NCBI RefSeq assembly: GCF_022539505.1
Contig: NC_061510.1
Coordinates: 32,079,047 to 32,143,046 of the forward strand
Direction of reading: 5' to 3'
Source of the DNA: Lolium rigidum
Taxonomy: Eukaryota; Streptophyta; Magnoliopsida; Poales; Poaceae
Length of the DNA stretch: 64,000 bases
Shown one piece after another: positions 23,209-34,820 of the stretch (position 1 is the first letter of the stretch; every line of letters starts with the position of its first letter). Position numbers and translations under genes: made by a program. The notes beneath the pieces are model-generated. The model worked only from the letters and a program-made list of their open reading frames with translations. It ran no database searches and was not told the DNA's origin.

Positions 23209-24038
23209 GGTGTGTCACGGCGATCAAATGTGATGGCCTGCTCTGACCAGTTTAGGTACTGGGGGACCGGCGGTATGACCGCGTTGACCTCGAGGAAACG
23301 GCTCTGCTGGCTCGTCTTGTCCTTGGGCTCGGAGGTGAAGATGATGTAAGTAGCATCCTCGGCCAGGTAGCGGCCATGCTGCACTTGGTTAGCCTCATGG
23401 TGCTCGAGGTTGGCGTTCTCTGCGCCGGCTTGGCCACCCGGCCCGCCGGCTGGTGGTGGCGGGGGTGGAGGCGGTAGTGGCTCACCGCTTGTCAGCCGCT
23501 TCATGAAGTGGCAGTCGCGGGTGGTGTGGTTGGAGGGGTTCTTGCCGCTGTGGTACTTGCACGGCGAGTCGAGCATCTGCTCGAATGTGTACTTCGGCTT
23601 CCAGGGCCGGTCCTGTTTCTGGCGCCGGCTGCCGCCAGTCGCCGCGTGGTCCGACACGGCTGCCACATGGGCGGAACCGTACCGGCGGTCCGGCTGGTCG
23701 TTGTGCCGCTTGCCGCGGTAGTTGTCCCGCCGGCTGCCATGGGAGGCGCCTTCGGCCGGCTTGTGCTCGGCCGGCTTGTTGTTGTCCCTCCTGGCCGGGG
23801 CCGGCGAAATTTCAGCCGGAGCCTTGCCGGCTTCTTCAGCCAGCGCATACTTGTCGGCAATGGCCATCAAGGCGGCCATCGACTTGGGGTCGCTGCGGCG
23901 CGGCTTGTGCCACAGCATGGTGTTGGGCCGACAGCCTCCCATGAAGAAGCTGATGGCCTGGGTCTCGTGCACGCCCTCACAGGAGTTGCGCAACTCACAC
24001 CAGCGCGTCAGGTACGCGCGATCCGTCTCGTCCGGGCC
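23209..24038 (-). pseudogene. Element X gag, C-terminal part with zinc knuckle
   Basis: This frame includes CKYHSGKNPSNHTTRDC, a CCHC-like knuckle, then a Pro run (PPPPPPPPAGG) and a linker into protease. It follows the TAG at 24039-24041 that closes the preceding gag segment. A frameshift near 23205-23215 joins it to the protease frame. Confidence 0.7.
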
Positions 24039-24791
24039 CTACTTGCACATCTCCAGCTGCTGGGGGCGACCTGGCCGGCGATAGGTGCCGGTGAAGTTGC
24101 TGACGAAGGCGTCTTCGAAGTCCAGCCAGCCGTTTATGCTGCCGGCTGGCAGGTTGTTGAGCCCGGTGCGGGCGGAGCCGACCAGCATCAGGGGCGAATA
24201 GCGCACGGCCCAACGCTTGTTGCCCTTGGTGATGCTGACTGCCGTGGAGTAGTCCAGCAGCCAGTCCTCCGGCTTGGCGGTGCCGTCGTACTTGGGGGTG
24301 TCGCGCGGGAGTTGGAAGTCGTCGATCATGGGCTTGTTGAGGATGCGCGGCCCGAAGCACTTTGGGCCGGCTGGCCCCTCTTCTTCCGTGATGCGGGATT
24401 CGACCAGCCGGTCGAGGCGGTCTCTGGCGTCTACCGGCTCGACGCGTGGGCCCAGCCGGGAGTGTGCCGCCTGGTGGGGCCCTCTTGCTTCTGGAGCCGG
24501 CCGGTGCGGGCGCCTTTGCGCCGGCTGCTCGGAGTCGTACTCCTGATTCCGGCTTGGTGGAGGCCGGCTGCGGCCGCTGGGGCCACTCGGCTGGCGGCTT
24601 GTCCGGCTTGAGCTTGTGTGCGTGGCCCGGGAGTCATGGTGCCGGCTTGGTGCTGGGGAGGCGGACTCGGCCGTGTCCCTGGCGCCGTCTCTGGCGTTGC
24701 CTGCGGCACCACGAGCGTGAGAAGCTCTAGGTGCATGGGCGTACCTGGGGTCCTTCGACTGCCGGGTGGCGGCGTGCAGCAGCTCAGTCAC
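24039..24791 (-). pseudogene. Element X gag, central part
   Basis: An Arg/Ser/Pro-rich stretch is followed by the capsid-like gag core: KMFG-type context PKCFGPRILNKPM, then YDGTAKPEDWLLDYSTAV and WAVRYSPLMLVGSARTGLNNLP. This matches the retrotransposon gag pattern of plant gypsy elements. It ends with TAG at 24039-24041, which by inference replaced a CAG codon. It is separated from the upstream gag piece by TAG at 24795-24797. Confidence 0.75.
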
Positions 24792-24794
24792 CCG

Positions 24795-25109
24795 CTAAGT
24801 CTGGCGGCGTAACTCTTCGCCTTCGAGGCGGTGCAGCTCTTTTGCGGCGGCTTCGGCCGCGAGCATGTTCTTGTCGGGGGTGTTGTAGAGAGGCAGCTCC
24901 GTTGACGGAGCCGGCGCTTCCGCGCCGTCGCGGTCAATCTTGGCGCCTAGGTCGCGGCCCCTGCGGCGGATCTGGACGGCTCGGATGGGGCCGTCGCCGT
25001 CTGGAGTGAGGCCGTGGGCGCGGTTGTACTCGCGCTGGGTGATTTCCCACTGGCGCTTGGCAGCGGCCAGTTCTTCGGTTTGCTTGAGGAGGAGCTGGCG
25101 GTGCGCCTC
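24795..25109 (-). pseudogene. Element X gag, proximal part, cut by S1
   Basis: This encodes a Gln/Glu/Arg-rich helical stretch (LLLKQTEELAAAKRQ and on). The residues before 25109 come from the S1 LTR, not from gag, so the ATG at 25121 is spurious. The true upstream part lies at 12191-12402 on the plus strand. It stops at TAG 24795-24797. Confidence 0.7.
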
Positions 25110-25445
25110 TGATACGTCCATTTTGCATCACTATTTTATATCATAATTTACTGTTATTCATTGATATATTTCATATTTAGAGATGATACTTATGTTATTT
25201 CATCTATTTTGCATGTTTCATCATTATTGGAGAATTGCGCACCGGAGTCAGGATTCTGCTGGAAAAAGCACCGTCAGAATGCAATATTTCGGAAGATCAG
25301 CAATTGACGGAAATTACACGGAAAATCTTATTTTTCCAGAAGACGGAGACAGCCAGAAGGAGGAGCCGAGGAGGACCGCCATGGCCCCCCCATAGGCCGG
25401 CGCGGGCCCAGGCCTGGCCGCGCCGCCTTGTGGGGAGGGGGCCCA
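25110..25445 (+). mobile_element. S1 LTR, 5' terminus, interrupted by S2
   Basis: TGATACGTCCATTTTGC starts an LTR directly after the TSD GCCTC (25105-25109). Only about 336 bp are present before the related LTR of S2 begins at 25446. The opposite end of S1 is the reverse-oriented fragment at 12403-12460. Confidence 0.75.
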
Positions 25446-26849
25446 TGATACGTCCAAAATGTATCTACTTTCCCGAACACTTTTGCTATTGTTTTGCCTC
25501 TAATTTGTGTATTTTGGATGCAACTAACATGGACTAACGCTGTTTTCAGCAGAATTGCTCTGGTGTCTCGTTTTTGTGCAGAAATCCAACTTTCAGGAAA
25601 ATCCTCGGAATTTATGCCAAAGGTCTTATTTTTCCAGAAGAATTACGGAGCCAGAAGGGCAAGCCAGGTGGAGGCCCGAGTCCCCCAGACGCTAGGCCGG
25701 CGTGGCCCAGGAGGGGGGCACGCCGCCCTATTGTGTGGCCGCCTCGGCTGGCCCCCGACGCCCTCCTCTGGACTACTTAACGCCTTCGACCTAAAAATGC
25801 ACGGGGAGTTAGACGAAATCGCCAGAAGACATCCAGTACGCCGCCACCATCGCGAAACTCTGTCTCGGGACCAGAAACTCCGTTCTGGCACTCCGCCGGG
25901 ACGGGGAATTGGAGGAGATCATCGCCATCATCACCACCGACGCCTCTCCATCGACCAGCCATGTTCCCCCCATCCATGTGTGAGTAATTCCCCCGCTATA
26001 GGCTGAAGGGGATGGTATGGATTGGATGAGATTGGTCATGTAATAGCATGAGATTGTTAGGGCATAGTGCCTAGTATCCGTAATTGGTACTTTTATGATA
26101 TTGTTGCAACTTGTTATGCTTAATGCTTGTCACTAGGGCCCGAGTGCCATGATCTCAGATCTGAACATGTTATTGTTTCATGATGATATGCATTGTTTTA
26201 TGATCTTACCCGCAAGTTGTATACACGTATTGTTGTCCGGAACCCGAGGCCCCAAAGTGACAGAAATTGGGACAACCGAAGGGGAAGGCGGTGATATGAG
26301 GATCACATGTGTTCACGGAGTGTTAATGCTTTGCTCCGGTGCTCTATTAAAAGGAGTACCTTAATTTCCGATAGATTCCCTAGAGGCCCGGCTGCCACCG
26401 GCTGGTAGGACAAAAGATGTTGTGCATGTTTCTCATTGCGAGCACGTACGACTATATATGGAACACATGCCTATTGATTGATTAGTACTTGGATACCGTT
26501 TTACTATTATCTGCAAATGCCCTGCTTTGATTGTTACATGAGTTTCTCTCATCCATGCAACGCCCGTCATCCATCCCTCGTGCCTACAGTATTTTAATCC
26601 TGCCGTTTACTATAATCACTATCGCTGTCTTTGTTACTCTGCTCGTTGTTATTTCACTAATACTACTGCTATAAAACTGTTACTACTCGATAAACTCTTG
26701 CGAGCAAGTCTCGTTTCCAGGTGCAGCTGAATTGACAACTCCGCTTGTTAAGGCTTTCAAGTATTCTTTGTCTCCCTTGTGTCGAATCAATAAATTGGGT
26801 TTTACTTCCCGCGAAGACTGTTGCGATCCTCTATACTTGTGGGTCATCA
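25446..26849 (+). mobile_element. 5' LTR of S2, a Sabrina-like gypsy element
   Basis: The 1404-bp LTR runs from TGATACGTCCAAAATG to CTTGTGGGTCATCA and is followed by a short spacer and a PBS. The candidate TSD on the left is GCCCA (25441-25445); the right LTR is not in the window. The sequence matches my memory of the Triticeae Sabrina family, but the name needs confirmation. It is inserted inside the S1 LTR. Confidence 0.75.
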
Positions 26850-26860
26850 AGACTATTTTC

Positions 26861-26880
26861 TCGGCGCCGTTGCCGGGAGC
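26861..26880 (+). promoter_or_regulatory. Primer-binding site of S2, altered
   Basis: TCGGCGCCGTTGCCGGGAGC corresponds to the usual TGGCGCCGTTGCCGGGG site with one base inserted, so CTGG reads CTCGG. This is the same CTG-to-CTCG change seen throughout the window, so it may be a sequence error. Confidence 0.65.
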
Positions 26881-26937
26881 ATAGCTTTATTTGGAAGTTC
26901 ACTTGGATTGATATTGTTCGCTGCAAATTCTCCATCA

Positions 26938-29591
26938 TGGGTAAACCTCGCGATACTAAAGTCGCCATATTACCATCCACTACAAGAAAAGGTACAACTC
27001 CGAGTACCTCTCGCTGCTCTTGATTCACCATCTCGTGATAGATAAACTTGTTTCACCACCACAAGCTTCACATGCTGGTACTTCGCTAGATCCGAAAGTT
27101 CCTCTTATAATTTTGATGATGCTTCTGCTGTGCTTGATAATGATGGTTCGTTAGGATCTTTTCTAGATGCTATAATTGCTAGGTCTAGACAAATTGAAAA
27201 TACTGAAACTCCTAATGAAAATGCTGCTACATCTGTTAATTCACCTGAGTCTGATGAATACTCTAGTGACGATCTTGATGAAGATTATAAGGAACTTGAT
27301 GATGATTTTATTGATAAATGCAATGCTACTACTGATGCAAGAAAAATTAAAAAGTTGCTTGCACAATATACTGTTAGATATAAACTGTCTCCTGATCCTA
27401 AATTTGCCACATCTCCTATAAATATTAAGGATAAGGATTATGATTTTTCTCTTGATCTATCTCATATATCTATTGTTGAGAAAACACCTTTTTGTGGTAC
27501 TGAAAAAGAAAGTGCTGTAGAACACATGATTGAGCTGTCTACTCTGAGTAGCTTGTTTTCTGATGATGTTAAGAAGCGTACTTATTTCGTTGCTAAAAAT
27601 TTTCCCTTTCTCATTAAAGGATGATGCTAAAACTTGGTATAATAGTTTGCCACCTGATTCTATTAATAGTCCAAAAGAATTGCTTGATGTTTTCTTCCGG
27701 AAATACTTTCCTGCTAGTGCTCAACATATTGCTTTGCGAGAGAATTTATAATTTTGACCAGGAAGATGGAGAGAAACTGCCTGAGGCTTGGGCGAGATTT
27801 TGCTCTCATATTAGAGCTCGGCCCGAACATGATTTGGAAAAGCATGATTTACTTGATATATTTTATAGTGGATTAACCATTGAGTCTAGGGCATACCTGG
27901 ATAGTTGTGCTGGTTGTGTTTTCAGGAAAAGAACTCCAGACGACGCTGAAGAATTATTGGCTAGAATAGGCCGGAATCATGATGATTGGTCTACACCTGA
28001 ACCAACCCCGACACCAATATTGAAGAAGAGAGGTATGATTAAATTAAATGATGAAGATATGAGGGAAGCCAATAAGTCTCTTAAAGAGAATATTCAATCC
28101 GAAGATGTGAAGAATTTACCTCCCATAGAAGATTTATGTAAGATAACTCCCCCATCATCCATGATTGAGGTACACTCTCTTGAACGCTTTACTAGGGAAG
28201 ATATTCCGTATTCAAAACCTCCTGCTCAATGCTTAGATGAGTTTGATAATTATATTGTTAAGCAAGAAAATTTTAATATGAGAGTAGAGAATCATTTAAT
28301 GGAAAACTCTCGAGCTATTAGTGATATTGTGGAGAGAACCTCCAGTGATGTTAAGATGCTTGTTAAACATTTTCATATGGTTCAAACTCAAATTGATCAA
28401 CTCACTAAAGTGCAAAATGACTTGTTAAAAAATAATTCTAAAGAAAAACATGCTTATGAAGTAACAACTAGAGGCGGTGTTTCTACTCAGGATCCTCTAT
28501 ATCCTGAGGGGCATCCCAAAAGAGTTAAACAAGATTCTCAACGAACTGAAACTAATGCTCCATCTAAGAGAAAGAAAAAGAAACATAAAACTGTTGTAGA
28601 ATCCTCTGAGCCTGTTAATGATCCTAATAGTATTTCTATTTCTAATGCTGAAACTGAAAGTGGTAATGAACATGATAAAGATAACGATAAGAATGATGCT
28701 TCTGATAAAGAAGAGGTTGAAGAAGAACCTGAAAAGCATGCTAAAAATAAAAAGTATACTAAAGAAGATTTTATTGCTAAGAAACATGGTAATGAAAGGG
28801 AACCTTGGGTTCAAAAGCAAATGCCTTTTCCTGCTAAGAAACTAAAATCAAAGGAAGAAGAACACTATAATAAATTTTGTGATTGGATGAAACCTTTATT
28901 CCTGCAAATCCCTTTGACTGATGCTATTAAATTGCCTCCTTATTCAAAGTATATGAAAGATATTGTCACTAACAAAAGGAAAATTCCTAATGAGGAGATT
29001 TCCACTATGCTTGCTAATTACTCTTTTAATGGCAAGGTTCAAAAGAAGCTTGGCGACCCAGGTATACCGACTATTCCTTGTTCTATTAAGAATAATTATG
29101 TTAGAACTGCTCTATGTGATTTGGGAGCGGGTGTTAGTGTTATGCCTTTTTCTCTTTATAAGAGACTTTATTTAGATAAGTTGATACCAACTGATATATC
29201 TTTGCAAATGGCTGATAAATCTACTGCTATTCCTGTTGGTATATGTGAGGATGTTCCTGTTCAAGTTACTAATAACTGCTTGATATTAACTGATTTTGTT
29301 GTGTTGGAAATGCCTGAAGATGATAATATGTCTATTATTCTTGGGAGACCTTTTCTTAACACCGCAGGGGCTGTTATTGATTGCAATAAAGGAAAAGTCA
29401 CTTTCAATGTCGATGATAAGGAGCATACCGTTTATTTTCCCAAGAGGATTGATAAAGTATGTGGAGTTAATACAATTTCTAATTTGAGATCTATCAAAGT
29501 GGGAGATATTGATTGTCCAATATATGAGCCTAAAGAAGAATACCAAACTCTTGTGATTGGATCCATATCAATACAATACAAGGTAACATGA
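26938..29591 (+). pseudogene. S2 gag-protease gene with frameshifts
   Basis: A leader ATG lies at 26938. The main reading frame runs 27130-27624, shifts to the frame ending at 27751, then to the frame ending at 29591. The gag core includes DDAKTWYNSLPP and, after the second shift, LPEAWARFCSHI. A Lys/Glu-rich region follows (about 28440-28800). The C-terminus is a retropepsin-like domain with TALCDLGAGVSVMPFSLY (D-L-G in place of D-S-G, common in Athila-like elements) and IILGRPFLNTAGAVI. The second shift, near 27747, contains CGAG where CAG would keep the frame. There is no RT or integrase, so S2 depends on other elements. Confidence 0.75.
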
Positions 29592-30312
29592 TTGATTTGA
29601 GGTTTATTTCTTCCTATGACATGTAAGATTTATTTGGTGGCAAGACTTGATCAACCTTGTTAACAAGTATATTTTATATGCATAGAAGAGCTAAACAACA
29701 TTTCTTTCTTCCTCCACTTACTTTACTTGCTGTAGCACTACTTATTTTGCAAGATGCTTTAGTTGTTTAGAGGTTTGCAAATCTTTTTCTGCCCAGTAAT
29801 AATAAATTTAATACCCAGAAATGTGCGTTTTTCAAAGTTTTCAAAAATTCACAAAAATTATACCGTTGGTCTTATTTTTTGAAGAAGCACCTGGGAACAC
29901 CTGGGGATGACCAGTGGGGCACCCCAGGGTGGCACCCCACAGGCCGGCGTGGCCAGCAAGGGGGGCGCGCCACCCTGTTGTGTGGGCCCCTCCTTGCCCC
30001 ACTTCTTCATCTCTTTCACTCATTGCACTCTCTCTCCCGAAAAAACTCGTACTCATTTTCTCTTACTCGCATTTCTACTCAAGAGCTCAAGATTTCTCGA
30101 TCTCTTTGCTCAGCCCAGATTTCTGTCTGAAATTTGGCACATTTGCTCTCCTGTATGTGACTCCTCCGATTATCCAACTAGAATTTTGTTTGGTTGAGTA
30201 TATCTTGAATATTTTGCTGCTGTAGGTAACATATTTAGTGAGCTTGCATGCTTGTTCTAAGTGGTAAAGATTAGTTTTAATGCATGATTAGTACTCTAGC
30301 AAGTTCCTATAG
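29592..30312 (+). mobile_element. S2 internal region downstream of protease
   Basis: Non-coding AT-rich sequence with one GC-rich block (29890-30000) resembling the LTR-type ccggcgtggcc stretch. Where an autonomous element would hold RT and integrase there is nothing. It is cut at 30313 by a CACTA. Confidence 0.6.
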
Positions 30313-33034
30313 CACTACAAGAAAAGTTGCCATGGCCGACGAAGTTGAAGTCGCGCCGTGGTTGCTGGTGTACCATGGCCGACGATTTTGGGTCTGTCCG
30401 TTGTGCATGTCAAAACGTTTTTTTTCTCGTTTTTGAGGCCACCTAGCCCGACGAAACGGCCAAAACGTTGCGTATGGTGGCCCGGGACGTGGTGCATCTC
30501 GAATTCTCGGGTTCGCCGGCCGAGTCAACGCAAATCCGCACCGCCGAGGGATGTAGGGCCCAGATGGCAGCCTCTCTGGCATTGTTTTTGTCTCGATCGC
30601 GCCATCTCGTTCAACGCTCTCCGATCGAGCCGTTTACGATGCAGGATCATGGGTCCCGCATGTCATCCTCTATGAACCAAAATTATTTCTATTCTTGGAT
30701 TTTTTTGACCCCCGATTTCCGGCTACTTCCTTTTTCTTTTGATCCCTTGCCGCCTTGGAAACGTTGACACCGCTGCTGCTAAATGGGACCCGCATGTCAT
30801 CCTCTATGAGCAATCAACTTTCTTTTCTTGGAGTTTTTTTTGGCACCTCAAATTTGGTCACTTACCTTTTTCTTTCGATCCCCTGCCGCCTCTCAAACGG
30901 TGATGCCGCTGCTGCTAAATGGGACCCGCATGTCATCCTCTATGTACTATAAAACTTTCTTTTCTTGGATTTTTTTTGGCACCTCATATTTGGTCACTTA
31001 CCTTTTTCTTTCGATCCCCTGCCGCCTCTCAAACGGTGAGACTGCTGCTGCTAAATGGGACCCGCATGTCATCCTCTATGTACTATAAAACTTTCTTTTC
31101 TTGGATTTTTTTGGAACCTCATATTTGGTCACTTGCCTTTTTTCTTTCGATCCCGTGCAGCCTCTCAAACGGTGATACCGCTGCTGCTAAATGGGGCCCG
31201 CATGTCATCCTCTATGTACAATCAAGTTTCTTTTCTTGAATTATTTTTGGCTCCTGATATTTGGTCACTTGCATTTTTCTTTCGATCTCATGCCACGTTG
31301 AGGACCCTGCAGGCTCATGGGACCCGCATGTCATCCTCTATGTACTATAAAACTTTCTTTTCTTGGATTTTTTTGGAACCTCATATTTGGTCACTTGCCT
31401 TTTTCTTTCGATCCCGTGCAGCCTCTCAAACGGTGAGACCGCCGTTGCTAAATGGGGCCCGCATGTCATCCTCTATGTACAATCAAGTTTCTTTTCTTGA
31501 ATTATTTTTGGCTCCCGATATTTGGTCACTTGCATTTTTCTTTCGATCTCATGCCACGTGGAGGACCCCGCAGCTCATGAGACCCGCATGTCATCCTCTA
31601 TGTACTATAAAACTTTCTTTTCATGGATTTTTTGGCACCTCATATTTGGTCACTTGCCTTTTTCTTTCGATCCCGTGCAGCCTCTCAAACGGTGATACCG
31701 CTATCGCTAAATGGGACCCGCATGTCATCCTCTATGTACACTCAAGTTTCTTTTCTTGAATTATTTTTGGCTCCTGATATTTGGTCACTTGCATTTTTCT
31801 TTCGATCTCATGCCACGTTGAGGACCCTGCAGGCTCATGGGACCCGCATGTCATCCTCTATGTACTATAAATCTTTCTTTTCTGGGATTTTTTTGGCACC
31901 TCATATTTGGTCACTTGCCTTTTTCTTTCGATCCCCTGCCGCTTCTCAAACGGTGATACCGCTACTGCTAATTGGGACCCGCATGTCATCCTCTATGTAC
32001 AATCAAGTTTCTTTTCTTGAATTATTTTTGGCTCCTGGTATTTGGTCACTTGCCTTTTTCTTTCGATCTCATGCCACGTTGAGGACCCTGCTGGCTCATG
32101 GGACCCGCATGTCATCCTCTATGTGCTATAAAAGTTTATTTTCTTGGGTTTTTTTCACCCTCTCGATTTTTGGCTATTTCCTTTTCCTTTTGATCCCCGC
32201 CGCCTTGGAAACGTTGAGTAAGTCTGCCGACTCATGGGACCCGCATGTCATCCTCTATGTACAATCAACTTTCTTTTTCTTTTGATCTCAAGCCGCATTT
32301 GAAACGTTGAGACCGCTGCTGCTAATTGGGACCTGCATGTCATCCTCTATGTACAATAAAGTTTTTTTTCTTGGATTATCTTTGGCTCCTGATATTTTGT
32401 CACTTGCCTTTTTCTTTCGATCTCATGCCGCCTTTGAAATGTTGAGTAAGCTGTTGGCTCATGGGTCCCGCATGTCATCCTCTACGAACAATAAAAGTTT
32501 CCTTTCTTGGAGTTATTTTTGACCCCTAATTTCTGGCTATTTGCCTTTTTCTTTTGATCTCCTCGCCCCTTTGAAACGATGAGGACGTCGTTGGCAGGTC
32601 GGTCCCACATGTCATCCTCTGTGAACAATAAAAGTTTCCTTTGATGGATTTATTTTGAACCCCTAATTAATTTCGGGATATTTCCTTTTTTTTCTTCTTT
32701 TGATCCCCTGCCGCCTTGGAATCGTTGAGGATGCTGCTGCCTCATGGGTCCCGCATGTCATCCTCTTAGAATGGTAAATGTTTTTTTTCTTGGATTTTGT
32801 TTACCAAATGATTTTTGGCTTATTTTTTCTTTGGATCTCCTGCCGCCTTTAAAACGTTGAGGACGCTGCTGGCTCATGGGTCCCACATGTCAGCCTCTAT
32901 GAACAATAAACGCTGACGATGCTGCTGCCTCATGGGTCCCGCATGTCATCCTCTTAGAACGAAAATGTTTCTTTTCTTGGATTTTGTACCAACAGATTTT
33001 TGGTTTATTTTTTCTTTCCATCCCCTGCCGCCTT

Positions 33035-33360
33035 TAAAGCGTTGACGACGCTGCTGGCTCATGGGTCCCCGATGTCAGCCTCCCCGTACAAGAAACATGT
33101 GATATCTTGATTATTTTGGAGACAATAAACATTGTATTTCGCTCTGAGCTATTGCAAACGGATAAATTAAATCTTTATTTTTACATAAACAAACTTATAT
33201 GTTGAATCTCCTTGTTTTGTGTTTTTGCGAAGCATAGGACTTTCCTGTTTTTTTAGAAAAATCCGAACTTTCCTGTTTTGGAGTGGGCTGAAATTGTACG
33301 AGTCAAAAGGCCCAGCAGGATAGTTCGAAGGCCCGAATGTCCAGATGCAGCCCAATTGAA
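33035..33360 (+). repeat. Long spacer 1 in the array
   Basis: A unique block includes ACATGTGATATCTTGATT, CGCTCTGAGCTATTGCAAACG and CTTATATGTTGAATCTCC. It is repeated about 1.49 kb downstream (34530-34820) and more distantly at 36855-37210, giving a higher-order period. Confidence 0.75.
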
Positions 33361-34529
33361 ATATTTCTTTTCTTGGATTTTTTTCACCCCCTGATTTCTG
33401 GCTACTTCATTTTTCTTTTGGTCCTGTGTCGCCTTGGAAATGTTGAGACCGCTGCTGCAAAATGGGACCCGCATGTCATCCTCTATGTACAATAAAATTT
33501 CTTTTCTTGGATTATTTTTGGCTCCTGATATTTGGTCACTTGCCTTTTTCTTTCGATCCCGCATAGCCTCTCAAACGGTGAGACCGCTGTCGCTAAATGG
33601 GACCCGCATGTCATCCTCTATGTACAATCAAGTTTCTTTTCTTGAATTATTTTTGGCTCCTGATATTTGGTCACTTGCCTTTTTCTTTCGATCTCATGCC
33701 GCATTTGAAACGTTGAGGAACCTGCAGGATCATGGGACCCGCATGTCATCCTCTATGTACTATAAAACTTTCTTTTCTTGAATTATTTTTGGCTCCTCAT
33801 ATTTGGTCACTTGCCTTTTTCTTTCGATCTCATGCCACGTTTGAAACGTTGAGGAACTCCGCTAGCTCATGGGACTCGCATGTCATCCTCTATGTCCATC
33901 AACTTTATTTTCTTGGATTTTTTTTTACCCCCTAATTTTTGGCTACTTTCTTTTTCTTTTGATCTCAAGCCGCATTTGAAACGTTGGGACCGCTGCTGCA
34001 AAATGGGACCCGCATGTCATCCTCTATGTAAATAAAGTTTCTTTCCTTGGATTATCTTTGGCTCCTGATATTTTGTCACTTGCCTTTTTCTTTTGATCTC
34101 ATGCCGCCTTTGAAACTTTAAGTAAGCTCGTCTGGCTCATGGGTCCCGCATGTCATCCTCTACGAACAATAAAAGTTTCCTTTCTTGGAGTTATTTTTTA
34201 CCCCTAATTTCTGGCTACTTGCCTTTTTCTTTTGATCTCCTGCCCCCTTTGAAATGATGAGAACGCTGTTGGCAGGTTGGTCCCACATGTCATCCTCTAT
34301 GAACAATAAAACTTTCCTTTGATGGATTTATTTTGAACCCCTAATTAATTTCCGGATATTTCCTGTTTTTCTTTTGATCCCCTGCCGCCTTGGAATCGTT
34401 GAGGATGCTGCTGCCTCATGGGTCCCGCATGTCATCCTCTCAGAACGATAAATGTTTATTTTTTTATTTTTTTACCAACTGATTTTTGGTTTATTTTTTC
34501 TTTCGATCCTCTCGCCGTCTTTAAAACGT

Positions 34530-34820
34530 TGACGACGCTGCTGGCTCATGGGTCCCCGATGTCAGCCTCCCCGTACAAAAACATGTGATATCTTGATTAT
34601 TTTGCAGACAATAAACAATGTATTTCGCTCTGAGCTATTGCAAACGGAAAAAATAAATCTTTATTTTTAAATAAACAAACTTATATGTTGAATCTCCTTG
34701 TTTTTTGTTTTTGCGAAGCATAGGACTTTCCTGTTTTGGAGTGGGCTGAAATTGTACGAGTCCAAAGGCATCAGCAGGATAGTTCGAAGGCCCAGACGGC
34801 TAGATGCAGCCCAATTGAAG
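34530..34820 (+). repeat. Long spacer 2 in the array
   Basis: Near-copy of 33035-33360, including the purine/pyrimidine-biased segment and the GTGGGCTGAAATTGTACGAG phrase. Confidence 0.75.

Larger units (their letters stand above)
14863..25109 (-). mobile_element. Gypsy element X, Tat-like internal region
   Basis: In minus orientation the order is gag, protease, RT, RNase H, a second (archaeal-type) RNase H, then integrase, followed by an extra ORF on the opposite strand. Order protease-RT-RH-INT defines Ty3/gypsy; the second RNase H plus an extra 3' ORF points to the Tat group. Both ends are interrupted: S1/S2 enter gag at 25110, and a CACTA enters the antisense ORF at 14862. The LTR, PBS and gag start that fit lie at 10992-12402 in the opposite orientation. 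Several stops and a frameshift make it non-autonomous. Confidence 0.75.

Noticed and set aside
22210..23349. 379-codon frame on the plus strand
   Set aside because: It is the complement of the protease/RT frame of X; the minus frame has conserved catalytic motifs, this one has none.
26978..26993. CACTACAAGAAAAGG string resembling a CACTA terminus
   Set aside because: It lies inside the conserved leader of the S2 gag region and has no subterminal motifs or partner end, so it is a chance match.
31055..32285. Long open frames of 234 and 220 codons
   Set aside because: They translate the ~135-bp array and repeat the same peptide; no independent coding signal.
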